DNA from: Hypoxylon rubiginosum
Lineage: Eukaryota > Ascomycota > Sordariomycetes > Xylariales > Hypoxylaceae
NCBI GenBank assembly: GCA_902806565.1
Contig: CADCXA010000032.1
Location: forward strand, 186,001-250,000
Direction: 5' to 3'
DNA length: 64,000 nt
The translations under genes and the position numbers were made by a program. Below are positions 25,588 through 35,671 of the stretch, piece after piece; position 1 is the stretch's first letter; each line of letters starts with the position of its first letter. The notes under the pieces are model-generated. The model was not told where the DNA came from. It searched no databases and saw only the letters and a list, made by a program, of their open reading frames with translations.

Positions 25588-26048
25588 AGGAATTCTTTTG
25601 GGAAATGTGGCTCAAGAGGATAGCAAATGTGGAAGCGAAGTAGGAAAACAAGAGCCGCGAAATAGCGTACAGCAACGGATGGACCATGAGTTATTGTTGT
25701 CTCAATGCGGAGGCTTCATGTTATCGTGTCGAACTTGTCTGGGAGCTGGTTGCCTAATAGGAAGGGAACACAATGAGCATACTCAGTCAGGAGTGCCACA
25801 ATAGGCCGTCTTCGATCAGTCCGAAATATTCGACGGATGTCATGATAAATACGGGCGGAGCTCACCCCGGAGCTCCAAATCTATAAACAATATCTTATAT
25901 ATACACACGCAGGGAGTATGTTCTCGTATCGTCCTTCATTTATTATCGATCTTCCTAACCTTCAAGCCACATCAAGACTATGCACGGGAGGAATGAGGTA
26001 GTTGAGCAATCTTCTGCCCATCAGGGGGAACCAAGTCTATAACTTGGC
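25588..26048. other. Short intergenic region between convergent genes
   Basis: About 460 bp between the 3' ends of the PTH11-like gene (plus) and the Egh16-like gene (minus). It should carry both terminators. No other feature seen. Confidence 0.6.
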
Positions 26049-27062
26049 TCATCTCAGGCGGCGGGTGTTTCGCCTGTTGTTGTTGCCTCGGTTCTTCCCT
26101 CTTCCACCTCGCCCATTGCCATTGTTATTGCCTGTGTTGGTGTTGGCGTTTCCAGTATTGGAGTTACCGGTGTTCGCATCCCCAGCCTGGTCCTGCGCGA
26201 GTCCGTCCGTCGCGGGGTCTGTCGCCTGGATACCTTCTACTATAGCTGTACCGATCTCAGCATCCGTGCTTCCGGCTCCTGCAAGGGCATTGGCCGCTGC
26301 GGGAAGGTCGGCAATGTTCTGCTGGACCTGCTGGGTAATGCCCTGGAGGGTCTGAGCGGTCTCAATGTTCTGCGGCGTGTTCTCGGCGGGCGTTGTGTCC
26401 GTCTGTTGCACGGCGAAGCATCCTCCGAATTCATTCGCGTTGCGGCATCGTACTGTGCAGACATCACCAGTTGAAGCTAAGTGGCTTTTGTCAGTTATCA
26501 AGTCGGGAAATACTGGAACTAGGATGTACTCACATCCAATGCACGCCAAATCCTTGGGCATGGCCACCTTGAGAGTGATATCTCCGTTCTTGTCAGGTTC
26601 ACTCTCGGTTGTAGTGAGATTGGTCTGGCCCGTAGCACCGATCGAGTTGCCTGTGGGATCCATGTCGCAAGTATATGGACCGGCTCCCGTCTGATTCACC
26701 TCTCGAATTGTGACCTGGACGGAGCTGCCCTTGGTCACCTGTGTGACTTGGTCTGCTGCCAAAGCATCTTCGGTGCTGGCACCAATATCGATATTGCCCG
26801 CCTGCAGAGTTCTTCCGCACTCGTTCACAACGTTCGTAACAATCTCGGTTTGGGAGATGAAGTTGGCATCGGCACTGTCATCGGGATCAACTGAAATACG
26901 TATTAGCCCTCTACCCTGGAAATAGAACTAACTATCCGACGTACCTTGCAGACCGAGACTCGCCGGTGATCCCTTCGCTCCCTGCGCTTTCAGGATGACG
27001 CCTTGCCCATGAGCTACTGCCAGTACGGCCGAGGCGGTAAGGATCTGTCTAAGAGAAAACAT
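26049..27062 (-). CDS. Egh16-like (GEgh16/Gas1 family) secreted protein
   Basis: Three exons (27062-26945, 26890-26534, 26476-26049) encode 300 residues. The start gives a signal peptide (MFSLRQILTASAVLAVAHG) followed by QGVILKAQG and GSPASLGL, the hallmark opening of mature Egh16-like proteins. Conserved blocks follow: TEIVTNVVNECGRTL, QVTIREVNQTGAGPYTC, LACIG, GDVCTVRCRN and FGGCFAVQQTD. About eight Cys suggest disulphides in an extracellular protein. The C-terminal ~45 residues are an unusual N/T/G-rich repeat turning into a basic R/G/N tail. Family members were found as genes expressed during infection (Blumeria Egh16) or in appressoria (Magnaporthe GAS1/GAS2), but many also occur in saprotrophs; their biochemical function is unknown. 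A role in host or surface contact is therefore inference. The third intron starts with a clear GTGAGT donor inside the Gly codon after ACIG. Confidence 0.9.
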
Positions 27063-27224
27063 GATGTTCACAGAACGAAAAGGAGATCAATAAAAGAATA
27101 AAATAAAAGAACAATGCGGAAAACTATCACCCAAGAATCGAAGCAGGCCGGCTGATCATGCAGAAAAAGGAACGGAAAGATCGTAGATCAGAACAATGTC
27201 AGGCCAATTTTGGCAACGACTCGT

Positions 27225-27230
27225 CTTATA
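27225..27230 (-). promoter_or_regulatory. Possible TATA box of the Egh16-like gene
   Basis: TATAAG on the minus strand, about 165 bp upstream of the ATG at 27062, in the expected direction. No further support. Confidence 0.4.
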
Positions 27231-29339
27231 CCTAGCAGCACATCCTCTTTTCATTCTTAGGAGCAACCTGTTACAGGAGATGGTCCCACATCTTGCCGTT
27301 CGATCTACCGCTGCGTGGTGAGTGGGGCCGACTCCTTGAAACGGCCCGCAGTCGGTTCAAGTTCCCCTTCGCGCCCCATCGCGTTGAGACGACGGGCGAT
27401 ACAAGGGAAGCCTAGCACGGCAACTCGCTGGATTTTCTGGATTTCCAAAAGGTGGTGCCATTCCTGGAACTGTTTCATGAAACTGGACCTCTGACAACAT
27501 CCTCCAAGGAGCCGCATATCTGAATGGCAGCCAGCCAAACGCGTAAGCACCAAGATGGAAATAGCGTCAATCGATACAGCGATGGACAAATCTCGGCGTT
27601 CAATATATAAGATTGGATGGATGTCTGAATCTCGGGAGACGGGAATCCGTCTTTATATTATCAATTCATATCTCCACTTGCAAGAATGCATTTGGATTTG
27701 GAATCCGAGATCGTGTGTTTTTCAAAACAAGGAACTGTCGAAAAAATTGTTGCTGTAGCAGCCCCTGAATGAGCGAGCCACAGCTCACTAGCCACCACTA
27801 AATTATCGCTCTCTCCTCCCAACCGTCCCATATAAATAGGCGGTGCCCTCAGAACGGAGCGTGATGCCAAGCAACTTTCAATGCAACAGGTGTGTCTCTT
27901 GATTTGTTATGAGACATTGTGACGATACTCCACTTGTATGTTTTACTTTATAAATTCGCATTGGGCCTTCAAGTCGGGCTTTATGATCCCTCCTGAGGTT
28001 GTTGCGGATAGCTTCTCCAAGTCTTACGATATTTTAGTGTAGAGGTGTTGAATTCGTGACGACGCGAAAATACCACTTTGCCGGCTCCTTGATGACCGCA
28101 TAGCATGCGCTACCAACTGAATAGGATATTAGCATTGGCTTGATTAAAACTACCAATTCTAACTTCATCAACAGCACTGCCCACCCCAATGAACATGGCT
28201 GGCTCCTTTTTACTCAGGAATTAGCTCATATCGCCGTTGGTTGGCAGATGGTTTTACTGCACTACGACCACGCTGCCTGAACCCCTAATCGGGACGGGAG
28301 AGGCCGGGTCCCGCGAGATTCGAGGTAGCTCCAATCTTGAGTATGCCTTGAGAACCTTTGGGAACGACGAAGGCTACACGTTCGCCTTTATGTTCAAAGA
28401 GATTATGAGTCGGTAGAGCTACCCGCGGTATCGGTAGTGATGCTGTTATCTGCAAATGATGCCTGATGCACTCGATGAGCGCGCCGCTATATTCCCCGTG
28501 CGATTCTGAGAGTACTTTGAGAATGAGCAACCTAGAATCTCAGCCCAAGCATCTGTGTAGATGCTGTCGCTCAGTCAATATTCGTTTAGCAGATATGACC
28601 GCGTAGTATCTGTCGAACTTTGAGAATAGTGATAGCATCTGGGCATATTCACAATTCTGTTTCATGTCAGTGAATCGCTACGAGGACGGACCGGTTGGCT
28701 AAGGACCTCGCCGATGCAATCGCGGAATCAAGCGTTGCCAGCGGTTTAGTTCTGTGGCTGAGCCGTTTTCCACTGTCAGGACCAGTAACTTAACGGCCAG
28801 CCATGACGTTCATCTCCATAGAGAGAATATTTTGTTTATAAACAGTCGTAATTTATCGGCATAATTTATCATCCCAGGTACTCGACATTGTCACGAAGCT
28901 TTGTAGGGAAATGCGTGAGTGTGATTGATGTAGGTACCTACTATGTAGAGCTGGTGGGAAAACATTAGACGCTGCCCAGGTACCTTGGTAGTGGATAGAC
29001 GCGCTATATCCCCACTGATGCGAGGCCGCTGATAGCGAGTTTCCAGGCGATAGGTAAACTCCGGTTAGGTGGCTCGAGCTTCGACGTCCCCTGTTTCATA
29101 AGGTGACCGCCGTCCTTTTCTTTCGTGTCACTGACAAACAACTGAAAAAGCCATTCATGATGCACTAACTTCAGTCGTCCACGGTGTCGTTAGCTACGGG
29201 TCATTAGACGTCAAATATACCGCCCTTGAATCAGTTGGCCACTCTCGTGAGCGGGAACTCCAATAGGTCTAGCAAGATACCTAGAGTGCAACCTCAAGGT
29301 ACCGACAGGTCTGGCGGCATGCCCCAGACAGCCGGACGG

Positions 29340-30130
29340 CGCCGAAAGAGCTGCCTCCCGAACCTGTGCTGTTAGAAACAGGCTTCCGCAAAGCTGTCAA
29401 TACCAAGGAGGTCACCTAGCAGCTATGGGAAGAACTCGAGGGTGTCTACAGTAACGACGCCGAACTGAGCCTAGTATAGCAGAGAATTGCACTCAACCTA
29501 CAGACTGGGCCGAGTACAGACGAAGAAGCGAAGACGACAAGATTTTGGGACAACACTATCTCATCGCTTCAATCATCCTACTATAGGGCCTATACAGATG
29601 TTATTATGGTCCTAGCTGAGGTTTGCCTTTTCCTAATGCGTTCTTTCTACTCCTAAAGCGCTGACGACTTTCAGACTTATGCTATGATTTCCCAGTTTTA
29701 CTTTTCTATCGTCCTTGGTAGGACTCGATCAATGTATACAAGGTATTCTAACATCGCCATGAGAATTGCGCTTGCGCTAGGTATGCATAGATCCACGTCG
29801 TCGAGCCACGTCACTCCTGTCGAACGGGAGAGTCGACGACCGCATTATACGTCGCAAATTAAGTTAGCCTGTTCAAGGGCGAGGATGTTGATGTGGAAAT
29901 ACCTTTCATGAACGACTTGACGATATTGGAATAATACGGTTTCGCCGACCCGATTCATCTCTGTGCTAGTATCGAGCTGGCAAAGATCACAGGAAGGATA
30001 CGCACGATTCCACGTTGCTGACCAGCACCCCCCAAAAGATGAGATTGAATGCAGGGTCTATCACGCCTCGCCATCGACTATCGGTCTAAGCAAGTCCTAC
30101 AAGTCATACTCGCCGTTATAGCTGTCTAGG
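29340..30130 (+). pseudogene. Decayed Zn2Cys6-type transcription factor (Fungal_trans region)
   Basis: Conceptual translation gives a broken match to the middle homology region of C6 transcription factors: ISSLQSSYYRAYTDVIMVLA, then after an apparent surviving intron (about 29621-29675, GTTTGC...TTTCAG) YAMISQFYFSIVLGRT, YSNIAMRIALALGMHRS and TPVERESRR. Two in-frame TAG codons lie upstream (about 29418 and 29475), and the frame fails again after LMWKYLS. No N-terminal Cys6 cluster is present nearby. Both TAG stops could arise from CAG by CpA-to-TpA change, the signature of RIP in ascomycetes, but this cannot be proven from one copy. The family call rests on the ALALGMHRS block and the ERESRR motif. 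Confidence 0.6.
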
Positions 30131-30847
30131 GGATCTTGATGTTCTGACTAGTTTAATTCAGGGGGGCCTTTCTGCGGAATTTCTGCTCCATGGCGAGTGT
30201 CATGACAAGGAGAAACTCACCAGTATAGTTGCAAGGCTTTTCCGTATGATTCTAGGTGGACGAACAAACCACAACTCAGCATACTGCTAGACGGGCTGAA
30301 ATTTACCTAGCTTGGCCTAGTGAGAGGATGATCAGGGGATCCAAATCGGGCTAGGGATGATAGGCTCAATTGAGCAAACATGCGTGTAGATTGAAAAATG
30401 AGTGACGATGAGCTAAGGGAGGCCTAAGACGCCTAATACGATCACGGCTAGTCCTTTTGGCGAACGAACAGTGAGTCCTACAGGTCCTACAGCTGTCACA
30501 GTCACCCCCCACTCAGCCAAACGTCAGTACAATAGAGTCAATACCCCCCTATTGTTACCCCAAACACAATGGTCATTCATCGGCTACCTCCTGAATCAAA
30601 GAGCGCTTTTCAATATGAGGCATCTAGGCCTTTATGAGAACCTACTTAGTACTCAGCCTTCAAAGACGACATTAGTTGATATCATTGATGAGCTATTAAT
30701 GACTTACCTAGACTACTAATTGTCCCGAACGGATGGAAAACCACCTCAGCCACCATCTCAATTAATGAGATGAAAGAATAACAAATACGCCCAGAAGTGA
30801 AGTGTAAATTAATGCCTGCACTCTCACAAACTCAGCCACCTAACTTG

Positions 30848-30855
30848 TATATAAA
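30848..30855 (+). promoter_or_regulatory. TATA box of the Nudix hydrolase gene
   Basis: TATATAAA, 166 bp upstream of the ATG at 31021, followed by CT-rich sequence as in many fungal promoters. Confidence 0.5.
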
Positions 30856-31020
30856 GATGCGTGCCGACTCATACGATGCAGCTCTCATAATTCAACCTAT
30901 ATACACTATACACAAACGTCCCTTCAATTTCTTTCACATAATCCCGCCAATTTGAACTAGGCAAACGACCACCAACCCTTTCCATCAATCCTCATACCCA
31001 AAGAACTCCTAGCCGAGATT

Positions 31021-31674
31021 ATGTCGTCCAACATGGATCAACTACTACCAGAATCAACGTGTCCCCACATCAAAAGCCAGAAAGTCATCTCTCATGGCAA
31101 ATATCAGGGACTGGCCACGGTTACCTACATCGACCCAAGAGACAAAACCAACACAGAGAGGGAGCGAGACTTCATCTTCCTCGTCAACCGGCCCCGGGCC
31201 AACCCCGTCGGGACCCTGATGCCGAACATCTACAAGGAGGCCGACGGCCGGTGGTCTACGGTCCTGGTGCAGCAGTTCCGCCCGCAGTACGAGGCCGACA
31301 CGATCGAGTTCCCCGCCGGCTTCATCAGCCGCGGCGGCGGCGGCGAGACGGCCGAGCAGGCGGCAATCCGGGAGATGGAGGAGGAGACGACCAAGACGGG
31401 TACGGTCCTCGCGACGAGCCCGGACCTCACCTCGGAGCCCGTGCCCATCGCCGCCCGCCTCACCGGCGTCCTCCTGCACGCCGTGGACAAGGAAGGAGCG
31501 GAGGCCGGCAAGCAGCGCCTGGACAAGGGCGAGTTCGCCGTCGAGTGGAAGGTCCCGCTGCTCGAGCTCGAGGGCCGGCTGCAGGAGTTCGAGGCGGAGG
31601 GGATCGTCGTCGACCCGCGCGTCTGGACGTTTGCTATGGGGATCAAGTGCGCTTCTATGTTCGACCTGCACTAG
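31021..31674 (+). CDS. Nudix hydrolase, ADP-ribose/ADP-sugar pyrophosphatase type
   Basis: An intronless gene of 217 residues. VLVQQFRPQY and IEFPAGF are typical of the NUDT5/YSA1 group, which cleaves ADP-ribose and related ADP-sugars to AMP and a sugar phosphate. The Nudix helix retains its metal-binding acids in REMEEE (Arg117 to Glu122) preceded by Glu109. Two oddities are visible. Four glycines (105-108) lengthen the loop between Gly100 and Glu109 to eight residues instead of five, and the glycine that normally follows EEx is replaced by Thr124. No signal peptide or organelle signal is evident, so a cytosolic enzyme is likely. The coding region is much more GC-rich than its flanks, which creates long false ORFs in other frames. 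The next ATG is at 31033, so the true start may be either. Confidence 0.85.
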   Translation: MSSNMDQLLPESTCPHIKSQKVISHGKYQGLATVTYIDPRDKTNTERERDFIFLVNRPRANPVGTLMPNIYKEADGRWSTVLVQQFRPQYEADTIEFPAGFISRGGGGETAEQAAIREMEEETTKTGTVLATSPDLTSEPVPIAARLTGVLLHAVDKEGAEAGKQRLDKGEFAVEWKVPLLELEGRLQEFEAEGIVVDPRVWTFAMGIKCASMFDLH

Positions 31675-31885
31675 ACTTGCTACTTCCTGGGTTAGATAAG
31701 AGTATTGTTTGGGATGTTTCGGATGTTGATACCCCTTAGTGTACAGTCGTAATAATAATGTACAGCTTTGACCCCAACGTGTAATATCTAATTTGTTATG
31801 GATCCGATAAACCCGCTGTGCTGTGAATATCAAGAAACTCCAGTGTACCATCCGTTTCCCCAATACCCAGACCCCTATCCATGAT

Positions 31886-34800
31886 TTACACCATATCGCT
31901 GCCACCACCCGATCCCATGCTGTTATTATTAAAAGTCCGCGACGACCCCGCCGACCTCCCCAGCGCCGCCGGCCGGTCCCGCTTCTCCATCGCCGCCCTC
32001 TCCCTCTCCCTCTCCCTCGCCTCCCTAAACTCCCGCTCCCTGCGCAGCTGCTCGAAGCGCGCCCTCCGCACCCCGGTCTTCTGCCGGTCGATCCAGTCGG
32101 CGCCGCGCCGGTACACCTCGTCGCTGGGGCAGCCGGCGCCGAGCCAGAGCTTGTACAGGCCGCTGCGGACGAGGACGTACGTGAGCGGGACCCGGTAGGC
32201 GTACCAGATGGCGGCGCGGATCCACGCGGCGAAGGGGAGGAGGAGGCTGACGAAGATTACGCCGGCCGAGATGGGGACTGTCGGATCGAGGGTGTTAGAT
32301 TACTTCCGCGACCGTTAGGTGAGAGGTAGGCACTTACACATGTACTTGAACTCGTCGCTGATCTGCCAGCTATCGCCGCTGATTTGGACGTTGTTCATAC
32401 CGAACACACTGGACATGAATGAGAGGGGGAGCTGTGAAATTTGGTGTTAATTGTCGGCCATGGTAAGCGACATAATATCTTGGGCGACTTACAAATATGA
32501 TTGTTACCACCGTAAACATCACTGCAGTGAATATGGTCAGTCATCGGTTCCATTCGATAAGCAGGATCCATATGCGAAGACGGTCTAACTCACTAATAGC
32601 TCGGCCTTGCCTAACGCTCTCATCCGATTGCTGGACGGCCTGCCACGCCTGCACAACACTCGCTTGCTGCTGTTTTAGTTCGAGAAGTGTCTTGACCTGT
32701 GGTGTAACGAGTCAGCACGTATTCACGGTGGATGCATCGAGGATTCTCACGTTCTCGGCCGTACTTAGAGCAGTACTGCGCAGCTCTTGGAGTTTTTCGA
32801 CGCGGCAGTGTGCATCGGTCAAGCGATCGTCCGCATTGAGCTTGAAGCAACAGTAGATACGAAGACCATCTTCGTCCTCAGACTGCTTCTTGCCGTCATT
32901 TTCTAGATTTCGCTCCCAGCCTCTCTCTCCTCTCTCTCCTCCTCTATCTCCACCTCTTTCTCCACCTCTTTCTCCACCTCTCTCGTCTTCCCTCTCTCCT
33001 CTATCCCACCCTCTCCCCCACCCCCTCTCCCTCTCCCTCTCCCTCTCCCTCCCCATCGGGCCCCGGTGGCACTGCCGCCGCCAGAAGTTGCGGTTGGCCT
33101 TGCGCCACTCCCCGGACGGGTCCAAAAAGTCCTCGACATTAGCGACGAAGCTCCTGAGGACGTCCTCGTACGTCTTGGTGATGTGGATCAGGATGTCGAG
33201 CTCCTCGACGATGTCCTTGATCTCCCGCTCGAGCTTGCCCTCCGGGTTGATGTCGAGGAGCGGCACGTGCAGCTCCGATATGTCGACGGAGCCGCGCTGC
33301 CGGTAGATCTCGCTGGCGCCGCCCGTCCAGCGCCAGAGCCGGTCGAAGGCGGCTGTTTGCTGGTGCATCTGCGACGTGTTGGATTAACGAGGACACAATG
33401 GGTGGAGCGTACAATAAAAGGGGGGGGGCAAAATGGAGACTTAGACATAGAAGCCCCGAAATGAAAGGAATTCAAGCTTGTACTTACGATATTACCAATA
33501 GCATTCGAGAACTCATCGATAAGCTGAGGTTGCAGATCAGACGTCTTGGTCCGGTTAAAGAAAGTGTTGGAACATTCATCGAGGATGATGAGCGCGAGGT
33601 CGAAGACGGAGCGGATCTGCTCAGACGCGTTATCCTCGAGCCGCACCCGGATCGACTTGTGGACGCCGGAGGAATCTTGCTTGTTGGTCCCGTACCGCCT
33701 CGGGAAACAGGTGATGATGGTCTTCCGGTCCAGGATCCACATCCACAGCTGGTCGACCATGATGACCCTCGATAGCTTCCGGATGTTGGTCTTGCAGTCC
33801 TGGCATTCCCCCCGGATCTCGAACTCCTCGTGCGCGGGCCACTTGCCTTCTTTCTTCTCCTCGTCGTACTCGTACCGGTGGAAGTGTTCGGGCTTGGCGG
33901 TCGTGGCGCGGTAGATGACTTGGTCTCGGTCTCTGTTTCGGGTGGACTTGAGCGTCCAGTAGTACGCCTGGTCGAGCGTGCGTCTTGGCTGCATCAACGG
34001 GGGGTTGTGCGGTAAGTATTTCCGCAGCAGGCTCTTGTCGCGATAGTTCGTCATGCCCTCATACAATCTTGCAGCATCTAGTAGGTACTGGCCAAGACGA
34101 GATGTAATCTCGAGACGCCCGTTTATATCCACTTTTAACTTCTTGTGTAGGTCGAATCCCTCGACTACCTTGTCCATGGTCGATAAATCCGTCGGCATGC
34201 GAGTGATGTCGAGCTGGGGCGGCTGTCGTTTGGCCAGGCCTAGGCTCTCCAAGAGGTAACTACTCACCCTGTTGGCTATATCTTGTTAGCGACTCGAGCG
34301 GATCTTTAGTGGGATATCAACCTACTAAGCCGAGGTCTGGGACGTAGTTCGGCCATTGTCTTGATATCCGGTTCCTTCGAAATACGTCGTCTCGCTTGCT
34401 GCCGCTCTCTTTTCTCTCGTTTCTCCTTTTTGTCTGTCTTGGTTTTGGCATCTGCTACGATAGTCGCAATCTCAGTCGCAAAAAGCTCCCTCTGCCTTGA
34501 TGTATCCCAGTGTAAATAGGGGATCTACAAACGACAGTGTCAGTATTAGTCCTTGTTTGGATACAGGCGGAGGAAGATGAGGGACTTACAAATAGGACCA
34601 TGTTGTCTGGAGTGCACTCCGGTTCTGTTATCTCACGCTTATTAGTCCCTTAAGGTCCAGCCTACTACCGTTCCGTTTCATACCTGATGAGACTACTGCA
34701 CATAGTGGCCGCATATGTTGCGGATGAGCGGCGGGCTGCTGGTCTCCGTGCACCTGACTACGCCAGTATGCCGGTCGAAGAATCATAGAAGCTCTCGAAT

Positions 34801-35671
34801 TCGGTCGTAGGAGCCCTTGATGGGTAGCATTGCAGTCTGGATCTGCTTCGCCATAATACCGTGCGATTGCTTGCTAGTAATCAAGATGTTGGTTGCGAGT
34901 TTCTGCAGATGTGGGTTATAGATCTCTTACCTCGGCCCACTGCCATCAAAGTCAGTATACAGTCCCCTCTTGAGTGTACTCATTATCAGACTGGACTTGA
35001 CTTACGTGTCGATTATTTGAGTGAATATGGAAATATTGAATTCTGCCGGTGGTGGTATGTCGGTCTCGGTGTAGAAGGTTGTTTTTTAGATCCTCTTCGT
35101 TCATCAACTTGTTGATAGTCGTCTTCTGATTAGGAAATGTGTTCCATACCCGAGGATCCTTTTCGCTGACCCCTTTCCCATTCTCGAATTGAATTAAAGG
35201 TACGGTCACATCTTTTTCTGGAAGATAATTCTCGACCTTTTCCATCTCCTCATTGACCTCGGGGGTATCGGGTTCGTCAAGGTCAGCTTCATTATGGTCA
35301 CGACGCCAGCCCTTTATCAGGAGAATGTTGGTCTTATATTCGTCAGAGTCTCGCCAGGCGGCACTGCTTTCTACCAAGCGGTTTACCAGGTGTTTGTCGT
35401 GTTTGTCCGTTTTGAGAGTCTTGCGGAGAAAGGTGATGCGCCGGAACTCGCTGTCGCAGTCTCTTTTCCATTCTTCCTTCTTGGTCGCAAGCATTTTCAC
35501 GACCTGCTCACGATCGCTGCCGCGCTTTATCTCCTCTTCTATTATACCATTCCAGAGCGGATAGGAGTCGTCGAAGAAGTTCTTGCGGTCGCGTATCTCT
35601 ACGCAACCAAGATAATGGAGTAAAATATCTTTGACGGTGTGACCGTTGTCGTCGGCACTTAGGCAGGTCAT
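31886..35671 (-). CDS. CorA-like divalent cation transporter (fungal Mg2+/ZntB-like family)
   Basis: Eleven exons (35671-35006, 34939-34931, 34873-34684, 34624-34590, 34524-34326, 34275-33488, 33368-32751, 32696-32594, 32521-32493, 32431-32338, 32277-31886) encode 1,040 residues. The long soluble N-terminal part holds the fungal family blocks WAEQAIARYYGE, FIPYLHWDT, PRRTLDQAYYWTL and MVDQLWMWILD. Near the C-terminus are two membrane helices; TM1 ends with the CorA signature GMN (890-892) in SSVFGMNNVQISG, and TM2 follows at about 908-935. GMN proteins form pentameric channels for Mg2+ or other divalent cations; substrate and membrane here are unknown. Exon 2 is only 9 nt and encodes the conserved WAE. 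A long RE/RG-rich insertion lies at about residues 734-783, before the helix leading to TM1. The Arg/Glu-rich tail after TM2 is probably cytosolic. Every splice phase is consistent, and ATG 35671 is the only good start. Confidence 0.9.
32921..33056 (-). repeat. Polypurine/polypyrimidine low-complexity tract in coding sequence
   Basis: About 136 bp of almost pure C/T on the plus strand (G/A on the coding strand), made of CCTCTC and CTCCAC-like words. It encodes the RERERERER, GGERGGERGG and similar runs in exon 7 of the CorA-like gene. The purine asymmetry could allow triplex (H-DNA) formation and replication slippage. Confidence 0.85.

Larger units (their letters stand above)
27063..31020. 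other. 4-kb gene-poor region with a decayed gene
   Basis: It lies between the divergent Egh16-like gene and the Nudix hydrolase gene. It contains a transcription-factor pseudogene (29340-30130), described separately. The short minus ORF at 28285-28530 and plus ORF at 30471-30719 have no recognisable family. A TATA box at 30848-30855 belongs to the Nudix gene. Confidence 0.55.

Noticed and set aside
31054..31908. 284-codon ORF opposite the Nudix hydrolase gene
   Set aside because: Shadow of a GC-rich coding region; Arg/Gly/Leu-rich with no family signature.
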